Positions 8,898 to 17,927 of a DNA stretch of 64,000 nucleotides are shown one piece after another. The notes beneath the pieces were generated by a model. That model was given only the letters and a program-made list of their open reading frames with translations. It ran no database searches and was not told the origin of the DNA. The stretch comes from Granulibacter bethesdensis CGDNIH1 (GTDB lineage Bacteria > Pseudomonadota > Alphaproteobacteria > Acetobacterales > Acetobacteraceae). A program made the translations under genes and the position numbers. The stretch is taken from assembly GCF_000014285.2 (NCBI RefSeq), contig NC_008343.2, positions 1,204,501 through 1,268,500 of the forward strand. The letters run 5' to 3'. The stretch's first letter is position 1. Every line of letters starts with the position of its first letter.

Positions 8898-9950
8898 TCA
8901 GCGATCCGTCAGACGCAACTCGATCCGCCGGTTTTTTGCCAGATCAGCTTCGCTATCTCCCTGGGAGACGGGCTGATAATCCGCGAAAGCGTCAGCCGAG
9001 ACATGGTTGCCGGGGACACCCTGTTCGATCAGCAGCCGGGCCACATTAATGGCGCGTTGAGCCGATAGCTCCCAGTTGGAAGCGAATTTGCCATTGACCA
9101 TTTTCTGCCGATCGGCATGCCCATCGACCCGCAGCAGCCAGTTGACGTTGGGCGGAAATTTTTTCGACAGCTGGATCAGCGCGGCGGCGATATCCTTCAC
9201 CTGCTGGCGCCCTTGTTCGGTCAGATCGGCATTGCCGGATGGAAACAGCACATCACTCTGAAACACGAAGCGATCGCCCACCACCTGAATCCCGGGTCGC
9301 CCGGCCAGGACTTCCCGCAACTTGCCGAAAAACTCGCTGCGATATTTTTTCAGTTCCTCGACTTTCTCGGCCAGTGCGACGTTCAGGCGCATACCGAGAT
9401 CGGCGATGGTGCGGTCTTTGGACTGGGACTCTTTCTCCGATGCATCCAGGGCCGACTGCACGGCGGCAAGTTGGCGGCGAATGGCTTCCAGATCGTCACG
9501 CAGCCTGTCCAGAGCGGTATCCTTGCTGTGGATGGTCTGGTCCAGTTCAGCAAGCTTTGCCTCGGCGCGTTTTACATCCTGATCACGACCGGCAAGCTGG
9601 CTTTCCAGACGGGATTTCTGCTCGGCCAGTACGACGGTCTGTGTCCTCAGACGGGCCATATCGGCTTCTTTCCCGGCCGCTTCATTGCGTAACCGTTCAA
9701 GAGAGTGTGCAAGCTGCGTGCTGTGTTGCTGCTCCAGCGCGAATTGACGAGAAATGATGGCCAGCTGCCGGTTCAGCTCATCAAGCCTGTGTTCCTTACC
9801 GGCCAGCGTGTAGGACAGAAAAGCCTGTGCCAGAACAAAGACCAGCAGCACAAAGATGATGACCATCAGCAGGGTAGACAGGGCATCTACATAGCCAGGC
9901 CAGACATGAAGGTTTTCGCCGCTGGTGTTGCGCCGCCGGGAAAGCGCCAT
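8898..9950 (-). CDS. MotB/OmpA-like envelope protein
   Basis: A 350-residue protein: short cytoplasmic N-terminus, one transmembrane helix at ~25-46 (TLLMVIIFVLLVFVLAQAFL), a long coiled coil at ~55-190, and a C-terminal OmpA-like peptidoglycan-binding domain (RVDGHADRQKM, NWELSAQRAINVARLLIEQG). This is the architecture of MotB/ZorB-type stators, but the membrane helix is preceded by WPGYVDAL, with Asp as candidate proton carrier. It is the last gene of a minus-strand trio; its ATG is one base past the stop of the MotA-like gene. No flagellar genes are nearby. Probably the cell-wall anchor of a proton-driven complex; role unknown. Confidence 0.82.
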   Translation of the reverse strand: MALSRRRNTSGENLHVWPGYVDALSTLLMVIIFVLLVFVLAQAFLSYTLAGKEHRLDELNRQLAIISRQFALEQQHSTQLAHSLERLRNEAAGKEADMARLRTQTVVLAEQKSRLESQLAGRDQDVKRAEAKLAELDQTIHSKDTALDRLRDDLEAIRRQLAAVQSALDASEKESQSKDRTIADLGMRLNVALAEKVEELKKYRSEFFGKLREVLAGRPGIQVVGDRFVFQSDVLFPSGNADLTEQGRQQVKDIAAALIQLSKKFPPNVNWLLRVDGHADRQKMVNGKFASNWELSAQRAINVARLLIEQGVPGNHVSADAFADYQPVSQGDSEADLAKNRRIELRLTDR

Positions 9951-9951
9951 C

Positions 9952-11151
9952 TCAGCCCTGCGCGTCGTCTGCCAGCGCGCCGACCGTGCGGGTCAGGATG
10001 CGCAGATCGTTGCGGAGTTCGGCAGTGGATTGAATGCGGCCCTGTTCGGCCTCGATCATCTGACGCTGCAACAGTGCTTCGACAGCGCGCATATGGGTTT
10101 GCAGCAGTTCCGACAGGCTGCGCTCTTCATCGTATCGTTCATTCAGAGTGCGCAGGATCGGGGTAAGCTGATTCTGGGCCTCCGCAATTTTGACCATCAT
10201 CTGCTGGCCGGTACGCACTGTGTCGGAGAGTGATCCGATCCGCTCGGTCAATGCAAGCAGGGCCTGATGAGAGGCCTGACGGTTTTCCTCTCCCCGCGCG
10301 AGAGTCTGTTGAAGCCGTTCCATGTTTTCGGCGGTCTGTTCCAGCAGGGCCTGTACATAGACCGGCACGCTGCCTTCACCATCTGCCCCGAGCGCGCCGG
10401 AGGAAAGACGGGTCAACCCGGCCAGCCACTCTTCCAGCTCATTGAAGAAGCGATTTTGTGCCTGTCCGGCGGTCAGATCCAGAAAGCCCAGCACCAATGC
10501 GCCGGACAGACCGAACATGCTGGCGGAGAATGCGGTGCCCATTCCGGCGATCGGGCGGGCCAGTCCGGATTTCAGCTGCTCGAACATCATGTTCACATCA
10601 CCGGATCCGTTGACCGACATCCCGGAGATGACGTCACTGACCCCGCCAATGGTGCGCAACAGCCCCCAGAACGTGCCTAGCAACCCGAGGAAAATCAGCA
10701 ATCCGGTCATATAGCGGGACAGTTCCCGGCTTTCATCCAGACGGCTGGCAATCGTATCGAGCACCGATCGCATCGCCGAGGCGGAAAGGGTAAAGCGTTT
10801 TTCTCCCGGGCGTGTGGTGCTGGCGGCCCTGGTCACCAGCATACTGGCCATGGGGGCGAGCAGACGGGGCTGGCTGGCGCTGTCCGGTGCCTGATCGCGC
10901 CGGAAGGATACCAGCCAGCGCACTTCAGGCTCCAGCCGGGTTACCTGCCGGAGGTTCCAGATAATGCCGAGCAGAAGGATCAGCAGGATCAGCCCGTTCA
11001 GATACGGGTTATGCAGAAAGATCGGCTTCAGCGCCGGTTCCAGCGCAACTGCAATTCCCCCGACAGCAGCAAGAAACGCAAGCATCCGGAGAAGATATGC
11101 AACCGGCCTGACCATATTGGAAGCACGTGTCGAGCTGGTCGCGAGGCTCAT
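9952..11151 (-). CDS. MotA/TolQ/ExbB-like proton channel protein
   Basis: A 399-residue membrane protein with four hydrophobic segments: two near the N-terminus (~16-66) and two in the middle (LLIFLGLLGTFWGLLRTI and GTAFSASMFGLSGALVLGFL), which match the conserved core of MotA/TolQ/ExbB channels. A ~170-residue C-terminal cytoplasmic tail is largely helical (LLQTHMRAVEALLQRQMIEA). The ATG overlaps the stop of the upstream OmpA-like gene (TAATG), and the MotB-like partner follows after one base. Distinct from the bona fide tolQ at 26.4 kb. Likely forms a channel with its neighbours; target process unknown. Confidence 0.82.
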   Translation of the reverse strand: MSLATSSTRASNMVRPVAYLLRMLAFLAAVGGIAVALEPALKPIFLHNPYLNGLILLILLLGIIWNLRQVTRLEPEVRWLVSFRRDQAPDSASQPRLLAPMASMLVTRAASTTRPGEKRFTLSASAMRSVLDTIASRLDESRELSRYMTGLLIFLGLLGTFWGLLRTIGGVSDVISGMSVNGSGDVNMMFEQLKSGLARPIAGMGTAFSASMFGLSGALVLGFLDLTAGQAQNRFFNELEEWLAGLTRLSSGALGADGEGSVPVYVQALLEQTAENMERLQQTLARGEENRQASHQALLALTERIGSLSDTVRTGQQMMVKIAEAQNQLTPILRTLNERYDEERSLSELLQTHMRAVEALLQRQMIEAEQGRIQSTAELRNDLRILTRTVGALADDAQG

Positions 11152-11978
11152 TACGGGTGTCCTTGCGCCGGAAGAGGTTGTTCTGGCGGTTTACTGTCAG
11201 GTTTGGCGTCAGATTGGGGAGGAGCCTTGCTCGGCTGGGTTCGAATAATATCGGCTCTGTCCGCAGGACCTTTGCCGATATTGCTGCCGAGAGCGCGGAC
11301 AAAAATTTTGGTTGAGGGCATGCCCGCCGCAATCAGGGCGCTTCTGATGGTCAGGGCGCGGGACAGGGACAGGCGGCGTGCGGTGGATGGATCGTCAGCG
11401 GTGCCGGGGGCATAAGCGAGGATGGTAACGCTTTCATTCGACAGCTTGCTGACTTCCCGGGCAGCCTCCCGCAACGCGTCATTGGTGGCGGGGCTGATGT
11501 CGGAACGACCTGGGCCGAACATAACCCTCAATCCTTCACCGGTTGTGGACAGCCCCCCCGGTGCATCCGCAGCCACGACAGGTGGCGGCACGGGCGGAGA
11601 GGTATGGTCGGGTGCTGAAGGCAGGGGCGGGGTAATAACAGGGGCAACAGGGGGTGTTGCCGGCATTTTTACCGGAGGCGGCGGTGTCGCCGGTTTTTTA
11701 GCATTCTCTTCTTTCGAAGAAGTCTTCTTACCGGATACAGCTTTGTGTTTCTTGCTGTTTTTGGTGGGTGACGGATGCTTGGTCACTGCTTCGTCGGTCT
11801 GCTGTCCCGTCACCGGCTTGCCGTCCAACTGATCCAGAGCACGCGTATCGACTTGTGCTTCGGCATGCGCTTCATGCAATGGCGCAGGCACGCTCATTGC
11901 GAGCGTGACCGTCAGCATGGTTCGGGAGAGGCTGGAGAAAAGGGAATACGGCATCATGCGCTTCATGGCGGTATTCAT
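11151..11978 (-). CDS. OmpA-family periplasmic protein
   Basis: A 275-residue exported protein: probable signal peptide (SLSRTMLTVTLAMSVPAPLHEAHA), a Lys-rich and then Pro-rich spacer (residues ~75-145), and a C-terminal OmpA-like domain (LRVMFGPGRSDISPATNDAL ... LSLSRALTIRSALIAAGMP). It lacks the usual lipobox. First gene of the three-gene minus-strand set, joined to the MotA-like gene by a one-base overlap. The presence of a second OmpA-type domain in addition to that of the MotB-like partner is unusual for simple stator pairs. Confidence 0.75.
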   Translation of the reverse strand: MNTAMKRMMPYSLFSSLSRTMLTVTLAMSVPAPLHEAHAEAQVDTRALDQLDGKPVTGQQTDEAVTKHPSPTKNSKKHKAVSGKKTSSKEENAKKPATPPPPVKMPATPPVAPVITPPLPSAPDHTSPPVPPPVVAADAPGGLSTTGEGLRVMFGPGRSDISPATNDALREAAREVSKLSNESVTILAYAPGTADDPSTARRLSLSRALTIRSALIAAGMPSTKIFVRALGSNIGKGPADRADIIRTQPSKAPPQSDAKPDSKPPEQPLPAQGHP

Positions 11979-12022
11979 ATCCTGCTCTCCAGACCAGACT
12001 CAATCCATGGAACAGCGATGAA

Positions 12023-12856
12023 TCAACTTGTACGGGATGCGGCTACCCCATCCTGCACGATATCAAGCAGTTTGGAATGCAGATGGCCGTTGCTGGCGAC
12101 GACATCTCCGGTCTGAAGCGGATCGCCACCTGCTGGATCGACGGCATAGCCACCTGCCTCCCGTACCAGCAGCAGCCCGGCGGCAACATCCCAAGGTTTC
12201 AGTCCAAGTTCCCAGAATCCATCATAGCGCCCTGCCGCAACCCAGGCGAGATCAAGTGCGGCAGAGCCGAAGCGGCGGATACCGGCCACCTGCGGCATCA
12301 ATGTGCCGAGCGTGCGGGCAAAAGCCAGACGGCGTGGGGCGCTCACGGCGGCAAAAGGAATGCCGGTGGCAAACACGGCATCGTGCAGCTCCCGTCGTGC
12401 GGAGACACGGAGGCGACGCTCGTTCAGAAAGGCGCCTGCGCCTTTTTCCGCCCAGAACATTTCATCAACTGCGGGAGAATAGACCACGGCGGCGGCCAGC
12501 TCGGTGTTGCCATCGGGAAGACGCCGTTCCAGCCCGATGCTGATGGCCCAGTGCGGAATGCCGTGCAGGAAATTCGTGGTGCCGTCCAGCGGATCGACCA
12601 CCCAGCGCCATGTCCAGTTATCACCACCCGACGCGCCGCTTTCTTCCATCAGCAGGGCGTAACCGGGGCGTGCCTTGGTCAGATCGTCACGGATCGACTG
12701 TTCCGAGCGCAGATCGGCCTGGGAGACGAAGTCCGACGGCCCCTTCACGCTGACCTGTAGCTGCTCCACCTCGTTGAAATCGCGCAGCAGCCGCTTGGCG
12801 GCACGCTGGGCCGCGTTCTGCATGACGGTCATATGAGGGGACAGGCGTAGGGCCAT
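12023..12856 (-). CDS. suhB: Inositol-1-monophosphatase family protein
   Basis: Mg-dependent phosphatase of the SuhB/IMPase family (277 residues from the chosen ATG). The metal-binding motifs are complete: MEESG, WVVDPLDGTTNFLHGIPHWA and, near the C-terminus, LKPWDVAAGLLLVREAGG. The open frame extends 35 codons further upstream to 12961, but that part lacks similarity and runs nearly into efp, so I start at MALRLSPHM. In E. coli SuhB also works in rRNA antitermination. A second IMPase-family gene lies at 48.1 kb. Confidence 0.9.
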   Translation of the reverse strand: MALRLSPHMTVMQNAAQRAAKRLLRDFNEVEQLQVSVKGPSDFVSQADLRSEQSIRDDLTKARPGYALLMEESGASGGDNWTWRWVVDPLDGTTNFLHGIPHWAISIGLERRLPDGNTELAAAVVYSPAVDEMFWAEKGAGAFLNERRLRVSARRELHDAVFATGIPFAAVSAPRRLAFARTLGTLMPQVAGIRRFGSAALDLAWVAAGRYDGFWELGLKPWDVAAGLLLVREAGGYAVDPAGGDPLQTGDVVASNGHLHSKLLDIVQDGVAASRTS

Positions 12857-12973
12857 GATGCGTTGGCGCTCCGGGCGGAGAAAAAAACAAACTCGGGATG
12901 ACTCGATACGCCACCCCGCCGTGCCTGAAAAGCATCGGCGCGGCAGGACGGGCATCATCATGCAGTGCGGATA

Positions 12974-13537
12974 TTACTTCGCACGTTCCACATAGGTGGA
13001 GTCTTCAGTGCGGACCACGATGCGTTCGCCGGCCTCGATAAAGGGCGGGACCATGACGCGTACGCCGTTGGACAGCTTGGCGGGCTTATAGGAAGAAGAC
13101 GCAGTCTGCCCCTTCACCACCGGATCGGCTTCCACAATTTCCAGCGTCACCTGAGCGGGCAGGTGGATGGCCACCGGATCGCCTTCGACCAGATCGACCG
13201 TTACCTGCATGTTGTCCTGCAGGAAGGCCACTGCGTCCCCCAGAATCTCGGCGGGGATCAGTGCCTGTTCAAAGGTTTCAGGGTCCATCAGAACCAGATT
13301 GTCACCATCGGTATAGGAATAGGTGTAATCCTTTTCCTCGGTCATCAGACGTTCGACCGTGTCGGCGGTGCGCCAGCGTTCATTGGTCTTGTTGCCGGTT
13401 TTCAGATCGCGCATTTCCACCTGAATGAAGGCACCACCTTTGCCGGGGGTGATGATCTGCTGCTTCAGGACGGTCCAGCGGCGTCCGTCATGCTCGATCA
13501 CCTGACCGGCACGAATCAGGTTTGCCTGCTGCTTCAT
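12974..13537 (-). CDS. efp: Translation elongation factor P
   Basis: Relieves ribosomes stalled at consecutive prolines. All three beta-barrel domains are present in 187 residues. The acceptor lysine sits in TPGKGGAF (K33), the site that EpmB/EpmA decorate with beta-lysine in bacteria carrying those enzymes. Both modification genes are within 3 kb, so K33 is very probably modified. A GTCCGGGA...TCCCGGAC hairpin (13570-13593) lies in its leader on the minus strand; no T-run follows, so its role is uncertain. Confidence 0.97.
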   Translation of the reverse strand: MKQQANLIRAGQVIEHDGRRWTVLKQQIITPGKGGAFIQVEMRDLKTGNKTNERWRTADTVERLMTEEKDYTYSYTDGDNLVLMDPETFEQALIPAEILGDAVAFLQDNMQVTVDLVEGDPVAIHLPAQVTLEIVEADPVVKGQTASSSYKPAKLSNGVRVMVPPFIEAGERIVVRTEDSTYVERAK

Positions 13538-13698
13538 GGCATTAAACTCTCGGGTGGATGTAGACGAGTGTCCGGGACGGAAATATCCCGGACGGGCGGC
13601 TGTCTAGACCGAACCGCCAGAACCGGCAACCTGTTATGACGGTTAGGGCCGTTATGCATATGGGATCATCGGCATTGAGGACTTCACGCCGGGCAATG

Positions 13699-14157
13699 TT
13701 ACCACCCCCAGCCCGGTCCCCACATGCCGCCGCCCCACCCCCAGCCCCATGGTCCTCCGCCCCATGGCCCCCAGCCGAAGGAGGCGCTTTGGTAGGCGAG
13801 GGCGGTAGACTGCGCCTGATTGGCCAGGCGTTGCTGGAACGTCATCTGCTGATAGCGGCTGAAAGAAGGCTGATCACCGACGAACAGGCATTTGCACACC
13901 ACCGGATCAGCATACAGGAACGTCATCTTGTCGCCGGATGGCTGCATGACGATGCGGTTGGGGGGCAGGGTGGCAAGGCTGGTCTGGCGTTCCGGCGTAT
14001 TGACGGGTTTGATGACAAAGCCCGCTGCAGACATAAGGGTTTCCTGATTGCTGATGATCTCCTCCTGAGTGGCACAGCCAGCCAGCAGGATGCCAAGAGC
14101 GCAAGGCAGCAATAAAACAGAGAGGCCGCGCAGGGCAGGATGCTTGGATGCAGTCAT
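13699..14157 (-). CDS. Lipoprotein with Gly/Trp-rich tail
   Basis: A 152-residue predicted lipoprotein. The signal peptide LRGLSVLLLPCALGILLAGC ends in a good lipobox (LAGC). The mature part has conserved-looking blocks (SNQETLMSAAGFVIKPVNTPERQ, then DPVVCKCLFVGDQPSFSRYQQM) and ends with ~25 residues of almost only Gly, Trp and Pro. The ATG at 14157 overlaps the epmB stop (ATGA), so it is translated with epmB; a longer frame reaching 14289 is rejected because it lies inside epmB. No function is known to me. Confidence 0.75.
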   Translation of the reverse strand: MTASKHPALRGLSVLLLPCALGILLAGCATQEEIISNQETLMSAAGFVIKPVNTPERQTSLATLPPNRIVMQPSGDKMTFLYADPVVCKCLFVGDQPSFSRYQQMTFQQRLANQAQSTALAYQSASFGWGPWGGGPWGWGWGGGMWGPGWGW

Positions 14158-15242
14158 GGCAAAGCCTCTCCAGACAAAATGTGGCGGTGGCCATTGATGT
14201 CGCGGACGGAGCCATCTGACTCCAGATAATCCGGATCGACGGGTACTTTCCCATATCCGCCGGGAATGTCGATGACGTAAGTGGGCCATGCAAGGCCGCT
14301 GATACGGCCACGCAAGGCATGAAGGATGGCGCGTCCTTCCTCGACCGGTACGCGGAACCTTGCTGTCCCGGGGGCGGCATCCAGTTGGTGCAGATAATAG
14401 GGCTTCACCCGAAGACGCAGTATGCGGCGATAAAGCGCTTCCAACGCTTCCGCAGAATCATTGACCCCTCGCAGCAGGACTGTCTGGCTCAGCACGGGGA
14501 TGCCTCGACGTTGGAAAGACTGAATTGATAAAGCTGCAAGATCAGTCAGTTCTTTAACATTATTTGTATGAAGTACCAGAAACATGGCTTTATCCGTTTC
14601 CAGAGCATCCAGCATGGCTTGCGTGACAAGAGCCGGATCAGCCACCGGCACGCGGCTGTGGATACGGATGATATCAATATGAGGAATATTATTTAATTCA
14701 TTGATAATAAAAGATAATCTTCTTGGAGAAAGCATCAGCGGATCACCGCCGGTCAGAATGACCTCCCTTATCTGGGGATGACCAGCCAGCCAGTCGAGAG
14801 CAATCCTTAGCTGTTCCTCGGAAAGCACGCCTCCATCCGGCCCGACATGCTCCCGCCGGAAGCAGAAACGGCAATAGACCGGGCAGATGAGCAGTGGCTT
14901 CAACAGGGCACGGTCAGGATAACGATGGACGATGCCGGGCACGGGTGACAGGGCATCATCCCCAATGGGATCAACATTTTCATAGGGGGCGGTGATCATT
15001 TCCGCCGGATCGGGAATCACCTGCAGGCCGATCGGATCGTGTCGGTCCGTGATCAGCGCCTGCATCGCGGGGGGAATAGCAATAGCATATTGCGCGGCGA
15101 CCGCCTGTAACGGTGCCTCGTCATCAATCAGCCCGGCCCGTCGCAGATCAGCCAGACTACGCAGGCTGCGTGGTGTGGACGAAGGACGGCGTTCAGTGGC
15201 GTGTTTCGTATCATGACATGAACCATCGGGCATGAAGAGCAT
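14154..15242 (-). CDS. epmB: EF-P--(R)-beta-lysine pathway lysine 2,3-aminomutase
   Basis: Radical SAM, PLP-dependent enzyme converting (S)-alpha-lysine to (R)-beta-lysine, the group attached to EF-P. The [4Fe-4S] cysteines are C120, C124 and C127 (CPVYCRFCFRREHVG). The KamA-family features TGGDPLMLSPRRL and the C-terminal YVIDIPGGYGK, containing the probable PLP lysine, are present. 362 residues is typical of the short EpmB type rather than catabolic KamA. Divergent from epmA with only 25 bases between annotated starts. Start may instead be the ATG three codons in. The middle (around 14,690-14,730) is locally AT-rich. Confidence 0.92.
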   Translation of the reverse strand: MLFMPDGSCHDTKHATERRPSSTPRSLRSLADLRRAGLIDDEAPLQAVAAQYAIAIPPAMQALITDRHDPIGLQVIPDPAEMITAPYENVDPIGDDALSPVPGIVHRYPDRALLKPLLICPVYCRFCFRREHVGPDGGVLSEEQLRIALDWLAGHPQIREVILTGGDPLMLSPRRLSFIINELNNIPHIDIIRIHSRVPVADPALVTQAMLDALETDKAMFLVLHTNNVKELTDLAALSIQSFQRRGIPVLSQTVLLRGVNDSAEALEALYRRILRLRVKPYYLHQLDAAPGTARFRVPVEEGRAILHALRGRISGLAWPTYVIDIPGGYGKVPVDPDYLESDGSVRDINGHRHILSGEALP

Positions 15243-15267
15243 CTAGGCTCTCAGACCTCTTCCGGCA

Positions 15268-16293
15268 ATGAGCCTGGGCTGGCAAAGAGTTAATATGGCA
15301 AGACCGACCTGGCATCCGGACCGCTTTGCGGACCGTCTTCCCTTTCTGCACCGCCGTGCTGCACTGGCACGTGCCGTGCGGGCGTTTTTTGAGGCGCGCT
15401 CCTATCTTGAAGTCGAGACGCCCTGTGCTGTCCTTGCACCTGGTGAGGAAGTCCATCTTCAGGCATTCCGGACGGAGCGGATCGGAGTGGATGGGGTAGT
15501 GACGCCCCTCTGGCTGCATACCAGTCCCGAATTCGCCATGAAGCGGTTGTTGGTGGCCGGGGCGGGGCCGATTTTTCAAATGGCCAGGGTCTGGCGCAAC
15601 GGTGAAGGCAGCGCCCGTCATGCGGCGGAATTTACCATGCTGGAATGGTACCGTCCCGGCAGTTCCATGACCGATCTGATCGCCGAGACGATGGAATTGC
15701 TGTGTTCGGTCCTGCCGCCTGTCGTATCGAGCGGCGGTGTAATCACCCGCATCGAGGAGCCGGAAATCCTGACCGTGGCCGAGGCCTTTACCCGCTATAC
15801 GGGTGCCGATGTGCTCGCCACGGCTGATAATGCTCCGGCCCTCTCTGAAGCGGCCGGTGTGAGGTTGCGTGAGGGAGAAGGTTGGGAGGATCTGTTCTTT
15901 CGCCTGCTGCTTGACAGGATCGAGCCGCATCTGGGGCGGGAACGCCCGACTTTCCTAACCCATTGGCCTGTGGCGCAGGCAGCGCTGGCCCGACCCTGCC
16001 CCAATGATCCCCGCGTTGCAGAGCGGTTCGAGCTGTTTGTCTGCGGTATCGAACTGGCCAACGCCTTTGTAGAGCTGACTGATGCGGAGGAGCAGAGACG
16101 GCGCTTCCTGATCGACCGCAGCAGGCGGCAGGCGCTGGGTGGACAGACCTGGCCGCTGGACGAGGATTTTCTGGCCGCGCTCGCCTTTGGAATGCCGCAG
16201 GCGGCGGGGATTGCGATGGGATTTGACCGTCTGGCGATGCTGGCCTCCGGCGCGGACCGTATCCAGCAGGTGCAGTGGTTACCCGAGGAATAG
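15268..16293 (+). CDS. epmA: EF-P--(R)-beta-lysine ligase (truncated LysRS paralog)
   Basis: Class II lysyl-tRNA-synthetase-like enzyme that adenylates beta-lysine and transfers it to the EF-P lysine. It contains only the catalytic core, no anticodon-binding domain: class II motif 2 (ARVWRNGEGSARHAAEFTMLEWYR region) and motif 3 (GIAMGFDRLAML). 341 residues from ATG 15268; MARPTW at 15295 is an equally possible start and leaves room for a promoter. Divergent from epmB. Confidence 0.92.
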   Translation: MSLGWQRVNMARPTWHPDRFADRLPFLHRRAALARAVRAFFEARSYLEVETPCAVLAPGEEVHLQAFRTERIGVDGVVTPLWLHTSPEFAMKRLLVAGAGPIFQMARVWRNGEGSARHAAEFTMLEWYRPGSSMTDLIAETMELLCSVLPPVVSSGGVITRIEEPEILTVAEAFTRYTGADVLATADNAPALSEAAGVRLREGEGWEDLFFRLLLDRIEPHLGRERPTFLTHWPVAQAALARPCPNDPRVAERFELFVCGIELANAFVELTDAEEQRRRFLIDRSRRQALGGQTWPLDEDFLAALAFGMPQAAGIAMGFDRLAMLASGADRIQQVQWLPEE

Positions 16294-16302
16294 ATCGGGA
16301 CG

Positions 16303-16947
16303 TTACAGATCGTCGGTCAGAGCGGCCTGAATGGCGGTATTCAGCGCCTTGACCCCGGCATCGGGGCCATCAGGATGGTTCCAGACCGCGCCGATGACAG
16401 CCAGAAAATCGGCTCCCGCCTTGACCAGCGGGGCGGCATTGGTTGGGTCGATACCGCCAATGGCAACGCTCGGCAGCTCCATCATCTCCGACCACCAGGT
16501 CAGCAGATCAGGGGTTGCCTCCGGCACGACCTCTTTTGAAGTGGAGGGGTAGAATGCGCCGAAAGCGACGTAATCGGCGCCAGCTTCCCCCGCGCTCATC
16601 GCCAGATCGCGACTGCCATGGCAGGAAACGCCGAGAGTCAGATCACCCAGCAGTGCCCGTGCCGCGATGACGTCGCCATCTTCCTGCCCGATATGCGCAC
16701 CGTCACAACCAGTTGCCGCCACCAGATCGGGGCGGTCGTTCAGGATGACGGCAACGCCGCGATCATGGGCAACAGGGCGCAACCGGTCGATGGCATGGCG
16801 CAATGCATCATCATCAAGGTTTTTAAGCCGGATTTGAAGCGCACCGACATCGCCCGCGTCCAGCGCACGGGCGAGCGTATCGGCAAAGCTGTCGGAATTG
16901 AGCGCCGGAGGCGTGATCAGATAGAGCCTGCAGCGCTCGTCCATCAC
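16303..16947 (-). CDS. thiE: Thiamine-phosphate synthase
   Basis: Joins HMP-pyrophosphate and the thiazole phosphate to thiamine phosphate. TIM-barrel with the family motifs [41 protein letters not shown] and [10 protein letters not shown]. Length (214) normal. It starts four bases after the aldolase stop, so it is expressed from the aldolase promoter; I see no TPP riboswitch in front of it. thiD is elsewhere in the window (37.6 kb). Confidence 0.93.
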   Translation of the reverse strand: MMDERCRLYLITPPALNSDSFADTLARALDAGDVGALQIRLKNLDDDALRHAIDRLRPVAHDRGVAVILNDRPDLVAATGCDGAHIGQEDGDVIAARALLGDLTLGVSCHGSRDLAMSAGEAGADYVAFGAFYPSTSKEVVPEATPDLLTWWSEMMELPSVAIGGIDPTNAAPLVKAGADFLAVIGAVWNHPDGPDAGVKALNTAIQAALTDDL

Positions 16948-16950
16948 TTA

Positions 16951-17871
16951 TCAGGCCTTGTTCTGGAAGATATCAATGATCTTCCCAAGCAGTTCCAGAG
17001 CTTCCGCACGCGGGCGCTGGAAGGTGTTGCGGCCGATGATGGAACCGTTGGCACCACCATCCCGCAAACCGCGGATGGTATCCAGCAGCTGGTCGGTGCC
17101 CGTGGTTTCGCCGCCGGAGAACACGACGATGCGGCGGCCCGCAAAGGAAGCCTGCATCACGTGCTCGACGCGCTTGGCCAGAGTGGAGCGGTCGATGTTC
17201 TGGGTTTCATAGGTTTTCTGCGCGGCTGGCAGGCTGACCGCATCGGTCGGCGGCTTCACCTTGATGATGTGGGCGCCGAGCAGGGCGGCCATATGCGCGG
17301 CATAGGCGCAGATATCGAGTGCGGTCTCGGCCTTTTTGTCCAGTTCCGGACCGCGCGGATAGCTCCATACCACCACGGCGAGACCGGCGGATTTGGCTTC
17401 TTCGGCCAGTTCACGCAGTTCTTCCATCTGGTCGAACGCATATTCGCTGCCCGGATAAATAGTGAAACCGATGGCGGAACAGCCCAGACGCAGCGCATCC
17501 GCCACGGTGCCGGTGACGGCCTGATCCTTGGTAACGGCGAGGCTGTTGGAAGAATTGACCTTCAGGATCAGCGGGATGGAGCCGGCATAGGTGCCTGCGC
17601 CGGCCTCAATCATGCCCAGCGGCGCGGCATAGGCGCTCAGCCCGGCTTCGATAGCGAGATCGAAATGATAATGCGGGTCGTAGGCAGGGGGGTTAGGGGC
17701 GAAACTGCGGGCCGGGCCATGCTCAAACCCTTGATCCACCGGCAGAATGACCAGCTTGCCGGTTCCTCCCAGACGCCCTTCCATCAGGATGCGGGCGAGG
17801 TTGGTTTTAGTTCCCGGATTGTCGCTCTCGTATTTATCGAGGATCGATTTGACGACAGGCGTGATACGCAT
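16951..17871 (-). CDS. fbaB: Class I fructose-bisphosphate aldolase (DhnA type)
   Basis: Schiff-base aldolase cleaving fructose 1,6-bisphosphate. FbaB/DhnA family features: PVDQGFEHGP near the N-terminus, HIIKVKPPTD with the probable Schiff-base lysine, and the phosphate-binding IVVFSGGE and GGANGSIIGRN. An open frame continues upstream to 17949, but AGGAG lies about ten bases before the ATG at 17871, giving MRITPVVKSIL as the start (306 residues). Followed immediately by thiE. Confidence 0.93.
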   Translation of the reverse strand: MRITPVVKSILDKYESDNPGTKTNLARILMEGRLGGTGKLVILPVDQGFEHGPARSFAPNPPAYDPHYHFDLAIEAGLSAYAAPLGMIEAGAGTYAGSIPLILKVNSSNSLAVTKDQAVTGTVADALRLGCSAIGFTIYPGSEYAFDQMEELRELAEEAKSAGLAVVVWSYPRGPELDKKAETALDICAYAAHMAALLGAHIIKVKPPTDAVSLPAAQKTYETQNIDRSTLAKRVEHVMQASFAGRRIVVFSGGETTGTDQLLDTIRGLRDGGANGSIIGRNTFQRPRAEALELLGKIIDIFQNKA

Positions 17872-17927
17872 CGGGCCGTTCTCCTGCTTGGGCTTTGTCG
17901 CGCTCGTAGCCCAGCGGAGCGCGTCTG

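Noticed and set aside
8898-11151. Zorya-type ZorA/ZorB anti-phage system
   Set aside because: The MotA/MotB-like pair fits, but no ZorC, ZorD or ZorE gene is adjacent; the third gene is an OmpA-domain protein.
16948-17000. TPP riboswitch for thiE
   Set aside because: Only three bases separate thiE from the aldolase stop, and no thi-box sequence is seen there.
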